This document shows, piece by piece, positions 27,250 to 37,119 of a stretch of DNA of 64,000 nucleotides. This stretch comes from Streptomyces dysideae (lineage in GTDB: Bacteria; Actinomycetota; Actinomycetes; Streptomycetales; Streptomycetaceae). The notes below the pieces were generated by a model. The model made no database searches. It was not told the origin of the DNA and was given only the letters and a program-made list of their open reading frames with translations. A program made the position numbers and the translations under genes. The DNA lies in contig NZ_KQ949083.1 in the NCBI RefSeq assembly GCF_001514305.1, positions 161,661 to 225,660 on the forward strand, in the 5' to 3' direction. The number at the start of each line of letters is the position of its first letter. Within the stretch, counting starts at the first letter, position 1.

Positions 27250-29076
27250 TCAGGCCCGGTACAGCGCCTCGACCTCGTTGGCGTAGGCGTTTTCGATCGC
27301 CTTTCGCTTCAGTTTCAGCGACGGCGTCAGCAGACCGTGTTCCTCGGTGAAGGGCTGGGCGAGAATACGGAACGTACGGATCGACTCGGCCTGCGAGACA
27401 AGGGTGTTGGCGGCGACCACCGCACGCCGCACCTCCGCCTCCAGGTCCGGGTCGCGGACCAGCTGGGCGGGCGACAGCCGCGGTTTGTCACGCATCGTCA
27501 GCCAGTGTTCGACGGCCTCCTGGTCGAGGGTGACGAGCGCGGCGATGTACGGGCGGTCGTTGCCCACGACGATGCACTGGGCGACCAGCGGGTGGTCCCG
27601 GACGCGTTCCTCCAGCACCCCGGGCGAAACACTCTTGCCGCCGGAAGTGACCAGGATCTCCTTCTTGCGGCCGGTGATGGTGAGGAAGCCGTCCTCGTCC
27701 AGCGAACCGAGGTCGCCGGTGGCGAGCCAGCCGTCGTGCAGGGTCTCGTCGGTGGCCTTCTGGTTGTTGAGGTAGCCGTGGAAGATGTTGGCGCCGCGCA
27801 GCCAGATCTCGCCGTCGTCCGCGATGTGCACGGTCATGCCGGGGATGGGCTGGCCGACCGTGCCGTATCGGGTGCGGCCGGGCGGGTTGGCGGTGGCGGC
27901 CGCCGTGGACTCGGTGAGACCGTAGCCCTCGTAGATGTGCACGCCGGCGCCCGCGAAGAACAGGCCGAGCCGCCGGTCCATCGCCGAGCCGCCGGTCATC
28001 GCCTGCCGGATGCGCCCGCCCATCGCCGCCCGCATCTTGGCGTAGACGAGCTTGTCGAAGACCTGGTGCCGCATCCGCAGCCCCGCCGACGGGCCGGGCC
28101 CGGTGCCCCAGGCCTTGGCCTCCAGGGCGTCCGCGTACTTCACGGCGACCTCGACGGCCTTCTCGAAGGCGCCCGACCGGCCCTCCTTCTCGGCCTTGCG
28201 GCGGGCGGCGTTGAAGACCTTCTCGAAGATGTACGGCACTCCGAGGAAGAACGTCGGCCGGAACGCGGCCAGGTCGGGCAGCAGGGCGGCCGCGTTCATC
28301 TGCGGCTGGTGGCCGAAGCGGACCTTGCCGCGGATCGCGGCGACCTGCACCATCCGCCCGAAGACGTGGGCGAGCGGCAGGAACAGCAGGGTCGCCGCCT
28401 CGTCGCCCTTCTTGGAGTGGAACACCGGCTCCCAGCGCTCGATGACGGTGTCCGCCTCGTACATGAAGTTGCCGTGCGAGATGAGACAGCCCTTGGGGCG
28501 GCCGGTGGTGCCCGACGTGTAGATGATCGTCGCGGTGGAGTCCGGGGTGACGGCCTGGCGGTGCCGGTGCGCCAGCTCGTCGTCCAGGTGGGCGCCGGCC
28601 TCGTACAGCTCGTGCACGGCGCCCGCGTCGAGCTGCCACAGCTGCTGCATGCGGGGCAGCCGGTCGATGACGGTGGCGATCGTCATCGCGTGGTCCTCGT
28701 GCTCCACGACCGCCGCCGACACCTCGGCGTCGTACAGCATCCAGAAGCACTGCTCGGCCGAGGAGGTGGGGTAGATCGGCACCACCTGGGCACCGATGGT
28801 CCAGAGCGCGAAGTCGAAGAGGGTCCACTCGTAGCGGGTGCGGGACATGATGGCGACCCGGTCGCCGAATCGGATACCCCGGGCGAGGAGGCCCTTGGCG
28901 AGGGCGAGGACCTCGTCCCGGAACTCGGCGGCGGTGACGTCCCGCCACTGCCCTTCCTCGTCCTTGCGGCCGAGGGCGACGTACAGCGGGTCTCCCTGGG
29001 CATGTTCGAAGACGACGTCGGCCAGGCCGCCCACCGGTGGTGCCAACGCCAACGGAGGGTTGGTGAACTCGCGCAA
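27250..29076 (-). CDS. Long-chain fatty acid-CoA ligase (AMP-forming)
   Basis: The 608-residue protein activates fatty acids to acyl-AMP and then acyl-CoA. It shows the P-loop-like TIIYTSGTTGRPKGCLISH, the EGYGLTESTAAATANPP motif, the DGWLATGDLGSLDEDGFLTI hinge region and the C-terminal catalytic lysine segment in TPSLKLKRKAIENAYA. There is no signal or membrane helix. A TTG start at 29076 (LREFTNPPLA) is preferred because GGGAG precedes it and related proteins begin with REF-type text. A GTG at 29142 would add 22 residues with poor codon bias. Confidence 0.88.
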   Translation of the reverse strand: MREFTNPPLALAPPVGGLADVVFEHAQGDPLYVALGRKDEEGQWRDVTAAEFRDEVLALAKGLLARGIRFGDRVAIMSRTRYEWTLFDFALWTIGAQVVPIYPTSSAEQCFWMLYDAEVSAAVVEHEDHAMTIATVIDRLPRMQQLWQLDAGAVHELYEAGAHLDDELAHRHRQAVTPDSTATIIYTSGTTGRPKGCLISHGNFMYEADTVIERWEPVFHSKKGDEAATLLFLPLAHVFGRMVQVAAIRGKVRFGHQPQMNAAALLPDLAAFRPTFFLGVPYIFEKVFNAARRKAEKEGRSGAFEKAVEVAVKYADALEAKAWGTGPGPSAGLRMRHQVFDKLVYAKMRAAMGGRIRQAMTGGSAMDRRLGLFFAGAGVHIYEGYGLTESTAAATANPPGRTRYGTVGQPIPGMTVHIADDGEIWLRGANIFHGYLNNQKATDETLHDGWLATGDLGSLDEDGFLTITGRKKEILVTSGGKSVSPGVLEERVRDHPLVAQCIVVGNDRPYIAALVTLDQEAVEHWLTMRDKPRLSPAQLVRDPDLEAEVRRAVVAANTLVSQAESIRTFRILAQPFTEEHGLLTPSLKLKRKAIENAYANEVEALYRA

Positions 29077-29384
29077 ACCCCGCTCCCCGCTCCTGTTGCA
29101 TTGGTTCGCTCCGCACGGCGCCGTGAAAGCTACCCCACCCACCGACGGGGCGGGAGGGGGGCGGAAATCGAGCGCTGCTCAGGTATGCACTGGTCAGCGC
29201 CGGAAAATGCGCTCACATGGGGAAGGGTCGGACAGAAAACCGACGGTTGCGTAAGTTTCGGACCCGTAATCTCCACCGAATCTGTACGAACCGATCACGC
29301 GGCGCGGGCCCCCGGCGGTGCGGTCGGCCGCGGGACGCTGTCCTCTCCTCTGTCAGCGTCCCCATGGCCGAAATCGTCACTCTG
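29077..29384. other. Intergenic region upstream of the acyl-CoA ligase
   Basis: This 308-bp stretch holds the ligase promoter and no gene. Part of it (about 29160-29290) is markedly A+T-richer than the neighbourhood. It contains GTATGCAC at 29183-29190 between GCGCTG and CAGCGC arms (29172-29177, 29195-29200), so the word sits in the loop of a possible hairpin. No -10/-35 pair is clear. Confidence 0.4.
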
Positions 29385-30263
29385 TCATCGCCCGCCACGC
29401 TGACGCCGGTGCAGGCGGTCGCCGCCCGCCAGGATCGCCGCCGCCAGGGCGTCCGCCGCGCCCTGGGCGGTCGTACGGCGGGTGCCGTGGACCAGGACGA
29501 AGTCGACGCGGCCGAGTTCCGGGAGGCCGGAGCGGTCGGGGACGCGGACCAGACCCGGCGGGATCAGACCCCGTGAGTGCGCCATCACGCCGAGGCCCGC
29601 CCGTGCCGCCGCGATCAGCCCGTTGAGGCTGCCGCTGGTGCACGCGATCCGCCACTCCCGCCCTTGCCGCTCCAGCGCCTCCAGGGCGAGGGCCCGGGTG
29701 ATGCCCGGCGGCGGGAACACGATCAGCGGCACCGGGCGGTCGGCCTCCAGGCGGAGCCGTTCCGCGCCGATCCACACCAGGCGGTCGTGCCAGACCAGTT
29801 CGCCCCGCGGGTCCTCGGGGCGCCGCTTGGCCAGCACCAGGTCCAGCTTTCCCGCGGCCAGTTGCTCGTGCAGCGTGCCGGACAGCTCGACCGTCAGCTC
29901 CAGGTCGACCTCGGGGTGATCGTGGCGGAACCCCTCCAGGATCTCCGGCAGCCGGGTCAGCACGAAGTCCTCCGACGCGCCGAAGCGGAGCCGGCCGCGC
30001 AGCCGGGTGCCGGTGAAGAACGCCGTCGCCTGCTCGTGCACCTCCAGGATCCGGCGGGCGAAGCCGAGCATCGCCTCGCCGTCCTCCGTCAGCTCCACGG
30101 AGTGGGTGTCCCGGGTGAACAGCTGCCGGCCGGTCGAATCCTCCAGCCGCCGCACATGCTGGCTCACGGTCGACTGACGCAGTCCGAGCCGCCGGGCGGC
30201 CTGCGTGAAACTCAGCGTCTGCGCCACCGCCAGGAACGTACGCAGGTGGGACGGGTCGTACAC
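29385..30263 (-). CDS. LysR-family transcriptional regulator
   Basis: The 292-residue protein has the LysR winged helix-turn-helix at residues 3-62 (SHLRTFLAVAQTLSFTQAA, LRQSTVSQHVRRLEDSTGRQLF, ELTEDGEAML) and a periplasmic-binding-protein-like effector domain (RLRFGASEDFVLTRLPEIL onward). It is divergent from the bile-acid-symporter-like gene, 133 bp away, and probably regulates it. The start is the GTG at 30263. Confidence 0.92.
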   Translation of the reverse strand: MYDPSHLRTFLAVAQTLSFTQAARRLGLRQSTVSQHVRRLEDSTGRQLFTRDTHSVELTEDGEAMLGFARRILEVHEQATAFFTGTRLRGRLRFGASEDFVLTRLPEILEGFRHDHPEVDLELTVELSGTLHEQLAAGKLDLVLAKRRPEDPRGELVWHDRLVWIGAERLRLEADRPVPLIVFPPPGITRALALEALERQGREWRIACTSGSLNGLIAAARAGLGVMAHSRGLIPPGLVRVPDRSGLPELGRVDFVLVHGTRRTTAQGAADALAAAILAGGDRLHRRQRGGR

Positions 30264-30396
30264 GCCTTCAGGTTATCGCGGAACGTGATGACAGTCAGAG
30301 TGGTATGCCGGATTCCCGATCGCGCGACTCCGGAGGACGATGGAGAGGGCACGATCGTGCCCCGGAACCGGACGTACAGCGAAGTAGTGGAGCACA

Positions 30397-31437
30397 GTGA
30401 AACGCCTGCGATGGCCGAGTTGGATGCCGATCGATCCGTACATCCTGCTGCTGCTCGGGACGGTGGGCCTCGCGGCACTGCTCCCGGCGCGCGGCACGGC
30501 CTCCGACGTGGCCTCCGGCGCCTCCACGGCTGCGATCGCGTTCCTCTTCTTCCTCTACGGCGCCCGGCTGTCCACCCGTGCGGCACTGGACGGGCTGAAG
30601 CACTGGCGGCTCCACGTCACCGTGCTGGCCTGCACCTTCGTCCTGTTCCCACTGCTGGGCCTGGCCGCGCGCGGACTCGTCCCGGTGCTGCTGACGCACC
30701 CCCTCTACCAGGGTCTGCTGTTCCTCACCCTGGTCCCGTCGACCATCCAGTCGTCGATCGCCTTCACCTCGATGGCCCGCGGCAACGTGCCCGCCGCGAT
30801 CTGCGCCGGCTCCTTCTCCTCGCTGATCGGCATCGTCATCACGCCGCTGCTGGCGGCCAGTCTGCTCGGCAACAGCGGGGGCGGCTTCTCCGCCGACTCC
30901 CTCGTCAAGATCGTGCTGCAGCTGCTGGCGCCGTTCCTCGCCGGGCAGCTGCTGCGCCGCTGGATCGGCGGCTTCGTCGCGCGGCACAAGAAGGTCCTCG
31001 GCCTCGTCGACCGCGGCTCGATCCTGCTGGTCGTCTACACCGCGTTCAGCGAGGGCATGGTCCAGGGCATCTGGCACCAGGTGAGCCCCGCCCGGCTGGC
31101 CGGACTGCTCGCCGTCGAGGCCGTACTGCTGGCCGTGATGCTCGCCCTGACCTGGTACGGCGCCAAGGCGCTCCGCTTCAGCCGCGAGGACCGCATCGCG
31201 ATCCAGTTCGCCGGCTCGAAGAAGTCCCTGGCCTCCGGACTGCCCATGGCGAGCGTCCTGTTCGGCGCGCACGCCTCGCTGGCCGTGCTGCCGCTGATGC
31301 TCTTCCACCAGATGCAGCTGATGGTGTGCGCGGTGATCGCCAAACGCCGCGCCCGCGACCCGCAGGAGCCGCTCACTCCTCCGGCGTCAGCCGCAGCGTC
31401 ACGAACCGCGGTCGGTACAGGGACACGTTCCGGTTGA
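30397..31437 (+). CDS. Bile acid:sodium symporter family transporter
   Basis: The 346-residue protein has about nine or ten membrane helices and the SBF-like pattern: SGASTAAIAFLFFLYGARLS, LFLTLVPSTIQSSIAFTSMARGN, and FAGSKKSLASGLPMASVLF, the crossover segment of the PF13593 group. These carriers move organic anions with sodium; the substrate here is unknown. The start is GTG at 30397 after a weak GGAG. The divergent LysR gene is its likely regulator. Its 3' end overlaps the convergent DUF5005-like gene by 65 bp. Confidence 0.88.
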   Translation: MKRLRWPSWMPIDPYILLLLGTVGLAALLPARGTASDVASGASTAAIAFLFFLYGARLSTRAALDGLKHWRLHVTVLACTFVLFPLLGLAARGLVPVLLTHPLYQGLLFLTLVPSTIQSSIAFTSMARGNVPAAICAGSFSSLIGIVITPLLAASLLGNSGGGFSADSLVKIVLQLLAPFLAGQLLRRWIGGFVARHKKVLGLVDRGSILLVVYTAFSEGMVQGIWHQVSPARLAGLLAVEAVLLAVMLALTWYGAKALRFSREDRIAIQFAGSKKSLASGLPMASVLFGAHASLAVLPLMLFHQMQLMVCAVIAKRRARDPQEPLTPPASAAASRTAVGTGTRSG

Positions 31438-32602
31438 GCTGTGCCGCGGCACCGCCCGGCTCCAGCCAGTTGACGTCGTAGCTCACCACCAGCCGTCCGC
31501 CGTCGCTCAGTTCGGGGTGCGCCTGCGGGTTGTACGCGGCGACCTGGCCCTGGGGGAGGGCAGGGCTGAAGTCCCTCGTCGGGCCGTGCCACGGGCCGGT
31601 GGGGGAGCAGGCCCAGTACGACGTCACGGTGGTCAGGCCCTTGGTGCCCGCGGCCATCGTGAACAGCACGTACGTGCCGTCCGTGCGCACCACCGAGAAC
31701 GCGCTGCCCACCCCGGTGCGCCGCCCGTCCCCGAGCACCGGGCGCGGGCCGGACGCCGTCCACCGGGAGCCGTTCCAGTACTGCCAGGCGGCCGGCTCCC
31801 CGAGCCTGCCCCGCGGCACGCGTGCCACGTACGCCCGTGAGGCGGGCCGGGACGCGGCCTGCCCGTCGTCGCCGCCGAAGACGTACGTCCAGTCGCCGTC
31901 CTCGACGAGCGTCGTCCCGAACAGGACCCTCCGGGACGGGTCCGGGACCAGCTGCTGGTCCAGCACCTTGACGACCGACTCCACCCGCAGGTCGGGCAGG
32001 GTGAGGGTGGCGACCTCGGTGGCGGTGGGCACGCCGTAGATCCACGGGGCGGCCCCGGCGGTGCGCACCCAGAGCAGTACCCGCAGGACCTGCTCGGTCG
32101 AGCCGGGGGAGCGGGGCTCGACGCGGGCCGCGACCGGCCAGCGCCACTGGTTCGGGGCCGGGTCGGGGAGGAGGGGGGCGGGGAGCGTGGAGAGCAAGCG
32201 CTTGCCGTCGGGGCTCATCACCACGGCCGAGTTGCGGACCAGCGGGGCCGTCGTGTCCCGCCAGGCGAAGGACTCGCCGGCCGGGTTGGGCGGGGCGTAC
32301 ACCTGGCCGAGGTAGGTGTCGGAGAACAGCCACAGGATCCGGCCGTCGGGGAGGCGTACCGAGTGGGTGCCGTCGCCGCCGGTCCAGTCGTCGGTGCGGG
32401 TGGCGTCGTCACCGTAGCGGGCGAACTCGGCGGTGAGGTTGTCGTCGGTCGACCACTCGCTGACGGTATGCGGTATGCAGTCGGCGCCATCCTGTTCACC
32501 GTCGTCCGGGAGCGCGGTAAGCAGCACGGCCCCGAGAACCAGGGCCAGCAGCAGGCCGACCCCGGTTCCCGTGCGCTGTCGTGCTCGTGTGTCGTCGGGC
32601 AC
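31373..32602 (-). CDS. Secreted or anchored propeller protein, DUF5005/DUF4185-like
   Basis: The 409-residue protein has an N-terminal hydrophobic segment (GTGVGLLLALVLGAVLLTALP) acting as a signal or anchor. Its globular region opens with the DUF5005-like GDGTHSVRLPDGRILWLFSDTYLG and has several propeller-style strands (GSAFSVVRTDGTYVLFTM, SYWACSPTGPW). Relatives include glycan-active beta-propellers, but no catalytic residue can be assigned. It starts with GTG 10 bp after the sialidase stop, so the two form an operon. The word GTATGCAGTC lies at 32473-32482, where it forces a rare ATA codon. Confidence 0.7.
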   Translation of the reverse strand: MPDDTRARQRTGTGVGLLLALVLGAVLLTALPDDGEQDGADCIPHTVSEWSTDDNLTAEFARYGDDATRTDDWTGGDGTHSVRLPDGRILWLFSDTYLGQVYAPPNPAGESFAWRDTTAPLVRNSAVVMSPDGKRLLSTLPAPLLPDPAPNQWRWPVAARVEPRSPGSTEQVLRVLLWVRTAGAAPWIYGVPTATEVATLTLPDLRVESVVKVLDQQLVPDPSRRVLFGTTLVEDGDWTYVFGGDDGQAASRPASRAYVARVPRGRLGEPAAWQYWNGSRWTASGPRPVLGDGRRTGVGSAFSVVRTDGTYVLFTMAAGTKGLTTVTSYWACSPTGPWHGPTRDFSPALPQGQVAAYNPQAHPELSDGGRLVVSYDVNWLEPGGAAAQLNRNVSLYRPRFVTLRLTPEE

Positions 32603-32612
32603 GCCCGGGACG

Positions 32613-34526
32613 TTAGTGGCCCGCGCTCACCCGGTCCATGGGCAGCCACAGGACGGTGCCGCGCGTCCGGCCGGTGCCGGCGGTGCTTGCGGTGGTTTCC
32701 GTGTTTCCGGTGCTTTCGGTGCGCAGGCCGGTCAACTCCTCGGTGCCGAGTGCCCGGTCCCATACCTGGACGTCGTCGATCGCGCCGGTGAAGAAGGCCC
32801 GGCTGTCCATGCGCTGGCCGATGTGCACGCCGAACGGGGAGTTGCGGCTGACCGAGCCGGCCACGTCCGCGGTCGTGACCGCCGTACCGTCGAGGAACAG
32901 CATGAGCTCGCCGTCGCCGCGGCGCAGCGCCAGATGGTGCCACTGGCCGTCGTTGTGGGCGCCGGTGGTGCTCACGGACGCCGTGCGTACCGTCCGCGCG
33001 CCCTCCCGGGTGGTGATCAGGGCGCGCACCCGGTTGTTCGCGGGTTCGCCGCGCAGCCAGATCTGCGGCTGGGTGCTGCCGATGCCGCCCATCCACAGGA
33101 ACGGCTGCTCGCCGGTCGTGGCCGAGTAGCGGAACCACAGTGATGCCGTGAAGTCCTTTGAGCCGAGCGGGAGTTGGGCACGGTACGGCAGGCGTACGGC
33201 GTCGTCGGTGCCGTCGAACTCCAGGGCGCCGTCGAAGACGCCGTCGGTCTGCTCGGCGCCGCCGAGGACGGCCGCGCGGGGTGTCTGCGGTGCGAGGTCG
33301 GGGGTGGTCGGGTCGGGGCCGCGGCGGGGCTGCAGCCAGTCCTCGGTGAAGCGGGCGAAGCGGATCTCGTCGCGCGCGTCGACGGCGCCGCCCTCGTACA
33401 TCAGGCCCACGGTGTGCCCGTCGATGGCCATCATGTCGGAGTAGCCCGACCAGTCCGTGGTGACGACCGTGCCGCGGTCCACGCTGTCCCAGGTGCGGCC
33501 GCCGTCGTGGGAGGAGCGGACCATCATGGTGCGGCGGCGGTCGGGGTCGCCGGGGCAGGCCAGCAGGATGCGGTTGCCCAGGCGGAGCGTGGAGCCCTGG
33601 ACCTGGGGCGTGTAGAGGTCCGGGAGGTCCCGGAAGGGCGAGACGAAGCTGTCGCCGCCGTCGCGGCTGTACGTCTGGCTGCGGTGGCCGAGATCGGTGC
33701 CGTCCTGTTCGCGGCCGCTGATGAGAAGGGTGCCGTCGGTGCGTTCGGTGAGGGTGACCTCGGACGGCTTCTGCCGGAAGGTGCCGTCGTCGGCGATGGG
33801 CCAGGAGTCGGTCGCGCCGATCCGCCAGTGGTCGCCGCCGTCGTCGCTGACGATGAGGGCCGCGTGGTTGGCGCTGATCCGACTGCCGTCCCACGTCTCG
33901 GTGTTGACGCCGAAGACGAGTCGGCCGGCGTGCTTGCCGCGGGTGAGCTGGATGCCGTGCACGGGGCCGGTGGCGTACCAGGAGTTCCAGTGCGCGGGCA
34001 GGATCTCGTCGCTCAGATCGCGCGGCTCGGACCAGGTCAGCCCGTCGTCGTCGCTGTACTGCAGATGCGGGGTGCGGTCGCAGGGCACGGAGCAACCGCC
34101 GCTGTCCGTACGGCCCGTGTTGTACGTCTCGGCGAGCAGGATCCGGCCCGTCTCGCGGTCCACGATCGGTGCCGGGTTTCCGTGCGTGTCGCCGTCGCCC
34201 TCGTTGACGACCTGGAGCGGGCCCCAGGTGCGGCCGCCGTCGGTCGACCGCTTGAGGACGATGTCTATGTCGGCGGCGTCACCGCAGTTGAGGACCCGGC
34301 CCTCGGCGAACGCGAGCAGTGTGCCGTCCGTGGACTTCACGATCGCCGGGATGCGGAAACAGGCGTAGCCGGGGTCCTGGTCGGCGCGGAAGAGGACCTG
34401 CTGCTCGAACGGCGGGGGATCGGTGGCAGGGCGGGACTGCGCGGGACTCAGTGACACGGCCGTCGCCAGTGTGGCGACGGCCGCGACGAGAGCTGATCTC
34501 AGACGTGCGCGAACTCTTGGAGGCAT
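32613..34526 (-). CDS. Secreted exo-alpha-sialidase (GH33) with C-terminal LamG-like domain
   Basis: The 637-residue protein releases terminal sialic acids. A signal peptide (RSALVAAVATLATAVSLSPAQ) is followed by the six-bladed sialidase propeller with the FRIP motif (ACFRIPAIV) and several Asp boxes (STDGGRTW, SDDDGLTW, SDDGGDHW, SHDGGRTW). DTHGNPAPIVDRETG and MYEGG supply typical active-site residues (nucleophile Tyr region and Glu). From about residue 420 a concanavalin-like LamG domain follows (ALEFDGTDDAVRLPY, SLWFRYS, WHHLALRRGDGELMLFLDG). It is cotranscribed with the DUF5005-like protein. Confidence 0.93.
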   Translation of the reverse strand: MPPRVRARLRSALVAAVATLATAVSLSPAQSRPATDPPPFEQQVLFRADQDPGYACFRIPAIVKSTDGTLLAFAEGRVLNCGDAADIDIVLKRSTDGGRTWGPLQVVNEGDGDTHGNPAPIVDRETGRILLAETYNTGRTDSGGCSVPCDRTPHLQYSDDDGLTWSEPRDLSDEILPAHWNSWYATGPVHGIQLTRGKHAGRLVFGVNTETWDGSRISANHAALIVSDDGGDHWRIGATDSWPIADDGTFRQKPSEVTLTERTDGTLLISGREQDGTDLGHRSQTYSRDGGDSFVSPFRDLPDLYTPQVQGSTLRLGNRILLACPGDPDRRRTMMVRSSHDGGRTWDSVDRGTVVTTDWSGYSDMMAIDGHTVGLMYEGGAVDARDEIRFARFTEDWLQPRRGPDPTTPDLAPQTPRAAVLGGAEQTDGVFDGALEFDGTDDAVRLPYRAQLPLGSKDFTASLWFRYSATTGEQPFLWMGGIGSTQPQIWLRGEPANNRVRALITTREGARTVRTASVSTTGAHNDGQWHHLALRRGDGELMLFLDGTAVTTADVAGSVSRNSPFGVHIGQRMDSRAFFTGAIDDVQVWDRALGTEELTGLRTESTGNTETTASTAGTGRTRGTVLWLPMDRVSAGH

Positions 34527-34716
34527 CGTGCGGTCTGCCTTTCATCCATCTGGACATTCGGACATCCCACGTCCAACGTGCGCCCCCCAGACGTTAGTTG
34601 GGCTCTCGCACACCTCACAAGCGCCGTGCACGTGTCCTGTCACGGATGGAGTAGTACTTTCCCTCTCTTGCTCCCGTGCCTCGATCACCGCACGGGCTGG
34701 CGGCTAACGTTCCGTT

Positions 34717-35244
34717 ATGACCGCACCTCTCGCACTGGATCCCGCGTGCACCGCCCTCGTCCTCGTCGACCTGATGGACCGCATCGTCGGCCTGCCGCTC
34801 GAACCTCGCAAGGGCAGCGAAGTCCACACCGTCTCCGCGGAGTTGGCGGCCGCGTTCCGCACGGCAGGAGCCCTCGTCGTCCTCGTCCGGGTCGAACGCC
34901 CCGGCGTCGTCGAACAGCCGCCCGGCAGCGGACTGGTCCAAGGCCTGCTGACGGACGGCGACTTGGAGATCGTGAAGCGGACGATCGGCGGCTTCCAGGG
35001 CACCGGCCTGGACGACCGCCTCCGCGAACGCGGCGTCGGCACCCTGGTGTTCGGCGGCATCGCCACCAACCTCGGCGTCGAGTCCACCGCCCGCGCCGCC
35101 GGCGACCTCGGCTACGACCTCATCTTCGTCGAGGACGCCATGACCGCGTTCACGGCCGCCGAGCACGAGGCGTCGGTGCGGCTCGACTTTCCGCGGCTGG
35201 GGTCGGTGGTGAGGGCGGCGGAGGTGGAATTCACAAGGGGCTGA
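34717..35244 (+). CDS. Isochorismatase-like hydrolase family protein lacking the catalytic cysteine
   Basis: The 175-residue protein has the family fold: TALVLVDLMDRIVG with the catalytic Asp, LEIVKRTIGGFQGTGLDDRLR with the Lys, and LVFGGIATNLGVESTARAA. In nicotinamidase-type members the last segment contains a nucleophilic Cys; here that position is Gly, as in true isochorismatases, which hydrolyse a vinyl ether without it. Substrate unknown. Cytoplasmic, monocistronic, and convergent with fdhD. Confidence 0.82.
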   Translation: MTAPLALDPACTALVLVDLMDRIVGLPLEPRKGSEVHTVSAELAAAFRTAGALVVLVRVERPGVVEQPPGSGLVQGLLTDGDLEIVKRTIGGFQGTGLDDRLRERGVGTLVFGGIATNLGVESTARAAGDLGYDLIFVEDAMTAFTAAEHEASVRLDFPRLGSVVRAAEVEFTRG

Positions 35245-35342
35245 GCAACGCCAAACCATCGCAGGTCACAGGCCCACCAACCGCACTGTCCCAAGACCAC
35301 CGGCACAGAGCGCCCGTAGGTGACCGAGCCATGCCAGCGGGG

Positions 35343-35359
35343 CCCCTGCGGCGCAGGGG
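35343..35359. terminator. Hairpin between isochorismatase-like gene and fdhD
   Basis: CCCCTGC (35343-35349), loop GGC, GCAGGGG (35353-35359) forms a tight 7-bp stem in the 162-bp gap between convergent genes. Further GC-rich complementarity flanks it. It probably terminates one or both transcripts. Confidence 0.6.
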
Positions 35360-35406
35360 GCGCTCCCCGCCGGTCGGGGCCCCGCCGCCGTGACGCGGGA
35401 AGCCGG

Positions 35407-36255
35407 TCAGCCCTGGGCGGCCGCGGTCCGCAGGGCGAGCCGGTGTTCGCCCGCGTACACGTTCATGGAGCTGCCCCGCAGGAAGCCCACCAGCGTCAGC
35501 CCGGTCTCCGCGGCCAGGTCCACCGCGAGTGACGAGGGCGCCGACACCGCGGCCAGGACCGGGATGCCCGCCATCACGGCCTTCTGCGCCAGCTCGAAGG
35601 AGGCCCGGCCCGACACCAGCAGGACGGTGCGGGACAGCGGCAGGTTCCCGTTCTGCAGGGCGCGGCCCACCAGCTTGTCGACCGCGTTGTGCCGGCCCAC
35701 GTCCTCCCGGATGTCGAGGAGCTCGCCGTCCTCGGTGAACAGGGCCGCCGCGTGCAGGCCCCCGGTCCGGTCGAAGACCCGCTGGCTCGCGCGCAGCCGG
35801 TCGGGGAGGCTCGCGAGCAGCTCGGGCTCGACGCGGACCGGGGGAGTGTCGGCGATGGGCCAGCGGGTCGTCGTACGGACCGCGTCGAGACTCGCCTTCC
35901 CGCACAGGCCGCAGGACGAGGTCGTGTAGACGTTGCGCTCGAGCGTGATGTCGGGGATCGCCACCCCGGGGGCCGTCTTCACGTCGACCACGTTGTAGGA
36001 GTTCGAGCCGTCGACCGTCGCCCCCGCGCAGTAGACGATGTTCTGCAGATCGTATGCGTTAGCCAGTACACCCTCGCTGACCAGGAAACCGGCCGCCAGC
36101 GCGAAGTCGTCCCCCGGCGTCCGCATGGTGATCGCCAGCGGCTTGCCGTTCAGCCGGATCTCCAGTGGCTCCTCGGCGACGAGCGTGTCCGGGCGGGTGG
36201 AGACCGCCCCGTCCCGGATGCGGATCACCTTGCGTCGTTCCGTGACTCGTCCCAT
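35407..36255 (-). CDS. fdhD: Formate dehydrogenase accessory sulfurtransferase FdhD
   Basis: The 282-residue protein transfers sulfur from a cysteine desulfurase to the molybdenum cofactor of formate dehydrogenase, which activates the enzyme. The CGLCG motif with its catalytic cysteines is in TTSSCGLCGKASLD; EEPLEIRLNGKPLAITMRTP and DIREDVGRHNAVDKLVG are family signatures. It is the last gene of the fdh operon, 7 bp after the iron-sulfur subunit. A small patch of rare codons (GCA, AAC-GCA-TAC) occurs near 36046. Confidence 0.95.
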   Translation of the reverse strand: MGRVTERRKVIRIRDGAVSTRPDTLVAEEPLEIRLNGKPLAITMRTPGDDFALAAGFLVSEGVLANAYDLQNIVYCAGATVDGSNSYNVVDVKTAPGVAIPDITLERNVYTTSSCGLCGKASLDAVRTTTRWPIADTPPVRVEPELLASLPDRLRASQRVFDRTGGLHAAALFTEDGELLDIREDVGRHNAVDKLVGRALQNGNLPLSRTVLLVSGRASFELAQKAVMAGIPVLAAVSAPSSLAVDLAAETGLTLVGFLRGSSMNVYAGEHRLALRTAAAQG

Positions 36256-36262
36256 GTCCCCA

Positions 36263-37119
36263 TCAGTCCCGGTTCTGTACGTGCTGGTAGCCGAAACGGC
36301 CCTTGATGCAGAGATTGCCGTGGGTCACCGGGTTGTCGTGCGGCGAGGTGACCTTCACGATCTCATTGTCCTGCACGTGCAGAGTGAGGTTGCAGCCCAC
36401 TCCGCAGTACGCGCACACGGTCGTCGTCTCCGTCTGTGCCGACTCGTCCCACGTACCCGCCGCCCGCATGTCGAACTCCGACTTGAACGACAGCGCCCCC
36501 GTCGGGCACACCTCGATGCAGTTCCCGCAGTACACGCACGCCGAGTCGGTCAGCGGAGCGTCGTGCTCGACCGCGATCCGGGCGCCGAAGCCACGACCCG
36601 CGATGGAGATCGCGAAGGTGTTCTGCCACTGGTCGCCACAGGCGTCCACGCACTTGTAGCAGAGGATGCACTTGTCGTAGTCGCGTACATACAGGTCGTT
36701 GTCGACCTTCGGCTCCTCGTCGAGGCGGGCCGCGTCCGGGCCGAAACGGTCCGGCTTCGCCTCGTACTCCTTGAGCCATCCGGCCACCTGCGGTGTCGTG
36801 GACAGGTCGACCGAGGAGGCGAGCAGTTCGAGGACGATCTTGCGGCTGTGCCGGGCGCGCTCGGTGTCGGTCCGCACCTCCATGCCGGGCTCCGCCTTCC
36901 GGGAGCAGGCCGGGACGAGAGTGCGGGAGCCCTCGACCTCGACGACGCAGACCCGACAGGCGTTCTTGGGGGTGAGCGTGTCGCCCTGGCACAGGGTCGG
37001 GATGTCCTTCCCGGCGGCCCGGCAGGCGTCGAGGATCGTGGAGCCCTCGGGGACCCGGGCCGGTTCCCCGTCGATCGTGAACTCCAGCAGCCGGCGCGGG
37101 ATCCCCAGCGGTGTCACGG

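Noticed and set aside
29077-29142. GTG at 29142 as start of the acyl-CoA ligase
   Set aside because: The extra 22 codons have poor bias and no ribosome site; the TTG at 29076 has GGGAG upstream and a family-like N-terminus.
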